The notes under the pieces were generated by a model. The model was given only the letters and a program-made list of their open reading frames with translations, made no database searches and was not told the DNA's origin. 64,000 bases of DNA, from contig JAFEUB010001048.1 in NCBI GenBank assembly GCA_024529925.1, forward strand, positions 855,001 to 919,000, in the 5' to 3' direction. A program made the translations under genes and the position numbers. The DNA comes from Ophthalmolycus amberensis. Taxonomy: Eukaryota > Chordata > Actinopteri > Perciformes > Zoarcidae. Positions 63,842 to 64,000 of this stretch are shown here, in pieces (positions within the stretch are counted from its first letter, which is position 1; the number at the start of each line of letters is the position of its first letter).

Positions 63842-64000
63842 CTGAAAACACATCAAGACGACAGCTGAAAGGCAGCACAAAGCTTTCAGAAGATCTGAGC
63901 TCGCTGTCAAACTCATCACACAAGCATATTAAACACTTATATAACAAAATATAAGTAGCAACAAAAAATATCCATATAAGAAAAACAACAAATATAATAG

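Overview
The window is vertebrate nuclear DNA, most likely from a ray-finned (percomorph-like) fish. Genes are split into many short exons with GT-AG introns. Intergenic and intronic DNA is AT-rich and full of short hAT-type DNA transposons, a tRNA-derived SINE and dinucleotide microsatellites, and every recognised protein has a clear vertebrate orthologue. No bacterial, phage or CRISPR features were seen. Gene symbols rest on recall of human protein sequences, not on a database search. Exon borders were placed by eye from splice sites and frame continuity; for each gene the exon lengths sum to a whole number of codons.

Layout: (1) 1-13.6 kb, minus: NSMAF (FAN), 26 coding exons; the 3' end with the last WD40 repeats lies off the left edge. 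Its introns hold two hAT-type elements (one with another nested inside), a long TA/CA microsatellite and a palindrome cluster. (2) 15.2-19.4 kb, plus: TMEM241, complete, 14 coding exons, with a SINE in intron 9. (3) 19.9-26.7 kb, minus: RBBP8/CtIP, complete, 18 coding exons, 665 aa, tail-to-tail with TMEM241. (4) 30.0-31.4 kb, minus: FAM168B, 5 coding exons, 201 aa. (5) 34.0-36.1 kb, plus: FBXO45, 3 exons, 289 aa, head-to-head with FAM168B. (6) 36.1-42.8 kb: gene-poor, with diverged duplicated blocks. (7) 42.9-46.5 kb, plus: NRROS/LRRC33, 686 aa. (8) 46.5-51.9 kb: gene-poor; the right end is probably SH3GLB1 3' UTR. (9) 51.9-61.6 kb, minus: SH3GLB1 (endophilin B1), complete, 9 exons, 364 aa, with more hAT-type insertions in its introns. 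(10) 61.6-64 kb: mostly non-coding, with one weak candidate terminal exon on the minus strand at 63.73-63.84 kb.

The genes do not form a pathway or operon. They cover TNF-receptor/sphingomyelinase signalling, nucleotide-sugar transport, DNA-end resection, neurite-outgrowth control, ubiquitin ligation, TGF-beta presentation and membrane curvature/autophagy. The block combines pieces that, from memory of the human map, lie on several chromosomes (NSMAF 8q; RBBP8 and TMEM241 18q; FBXO45 and NRROS 3q29; SH3GLB1 1p), so its interest is mainly synteny and mobile-element history. I found no convincing undescribed biological system. The best second-look items are the hAT insertions with readable 8-bp target duplications, the palindromes, the duplicated 37.6/39.9 kb blocks, the short RBBP8 without recognisable CtBP and RB motifs, and the unassigned exon at 63.7 kb.
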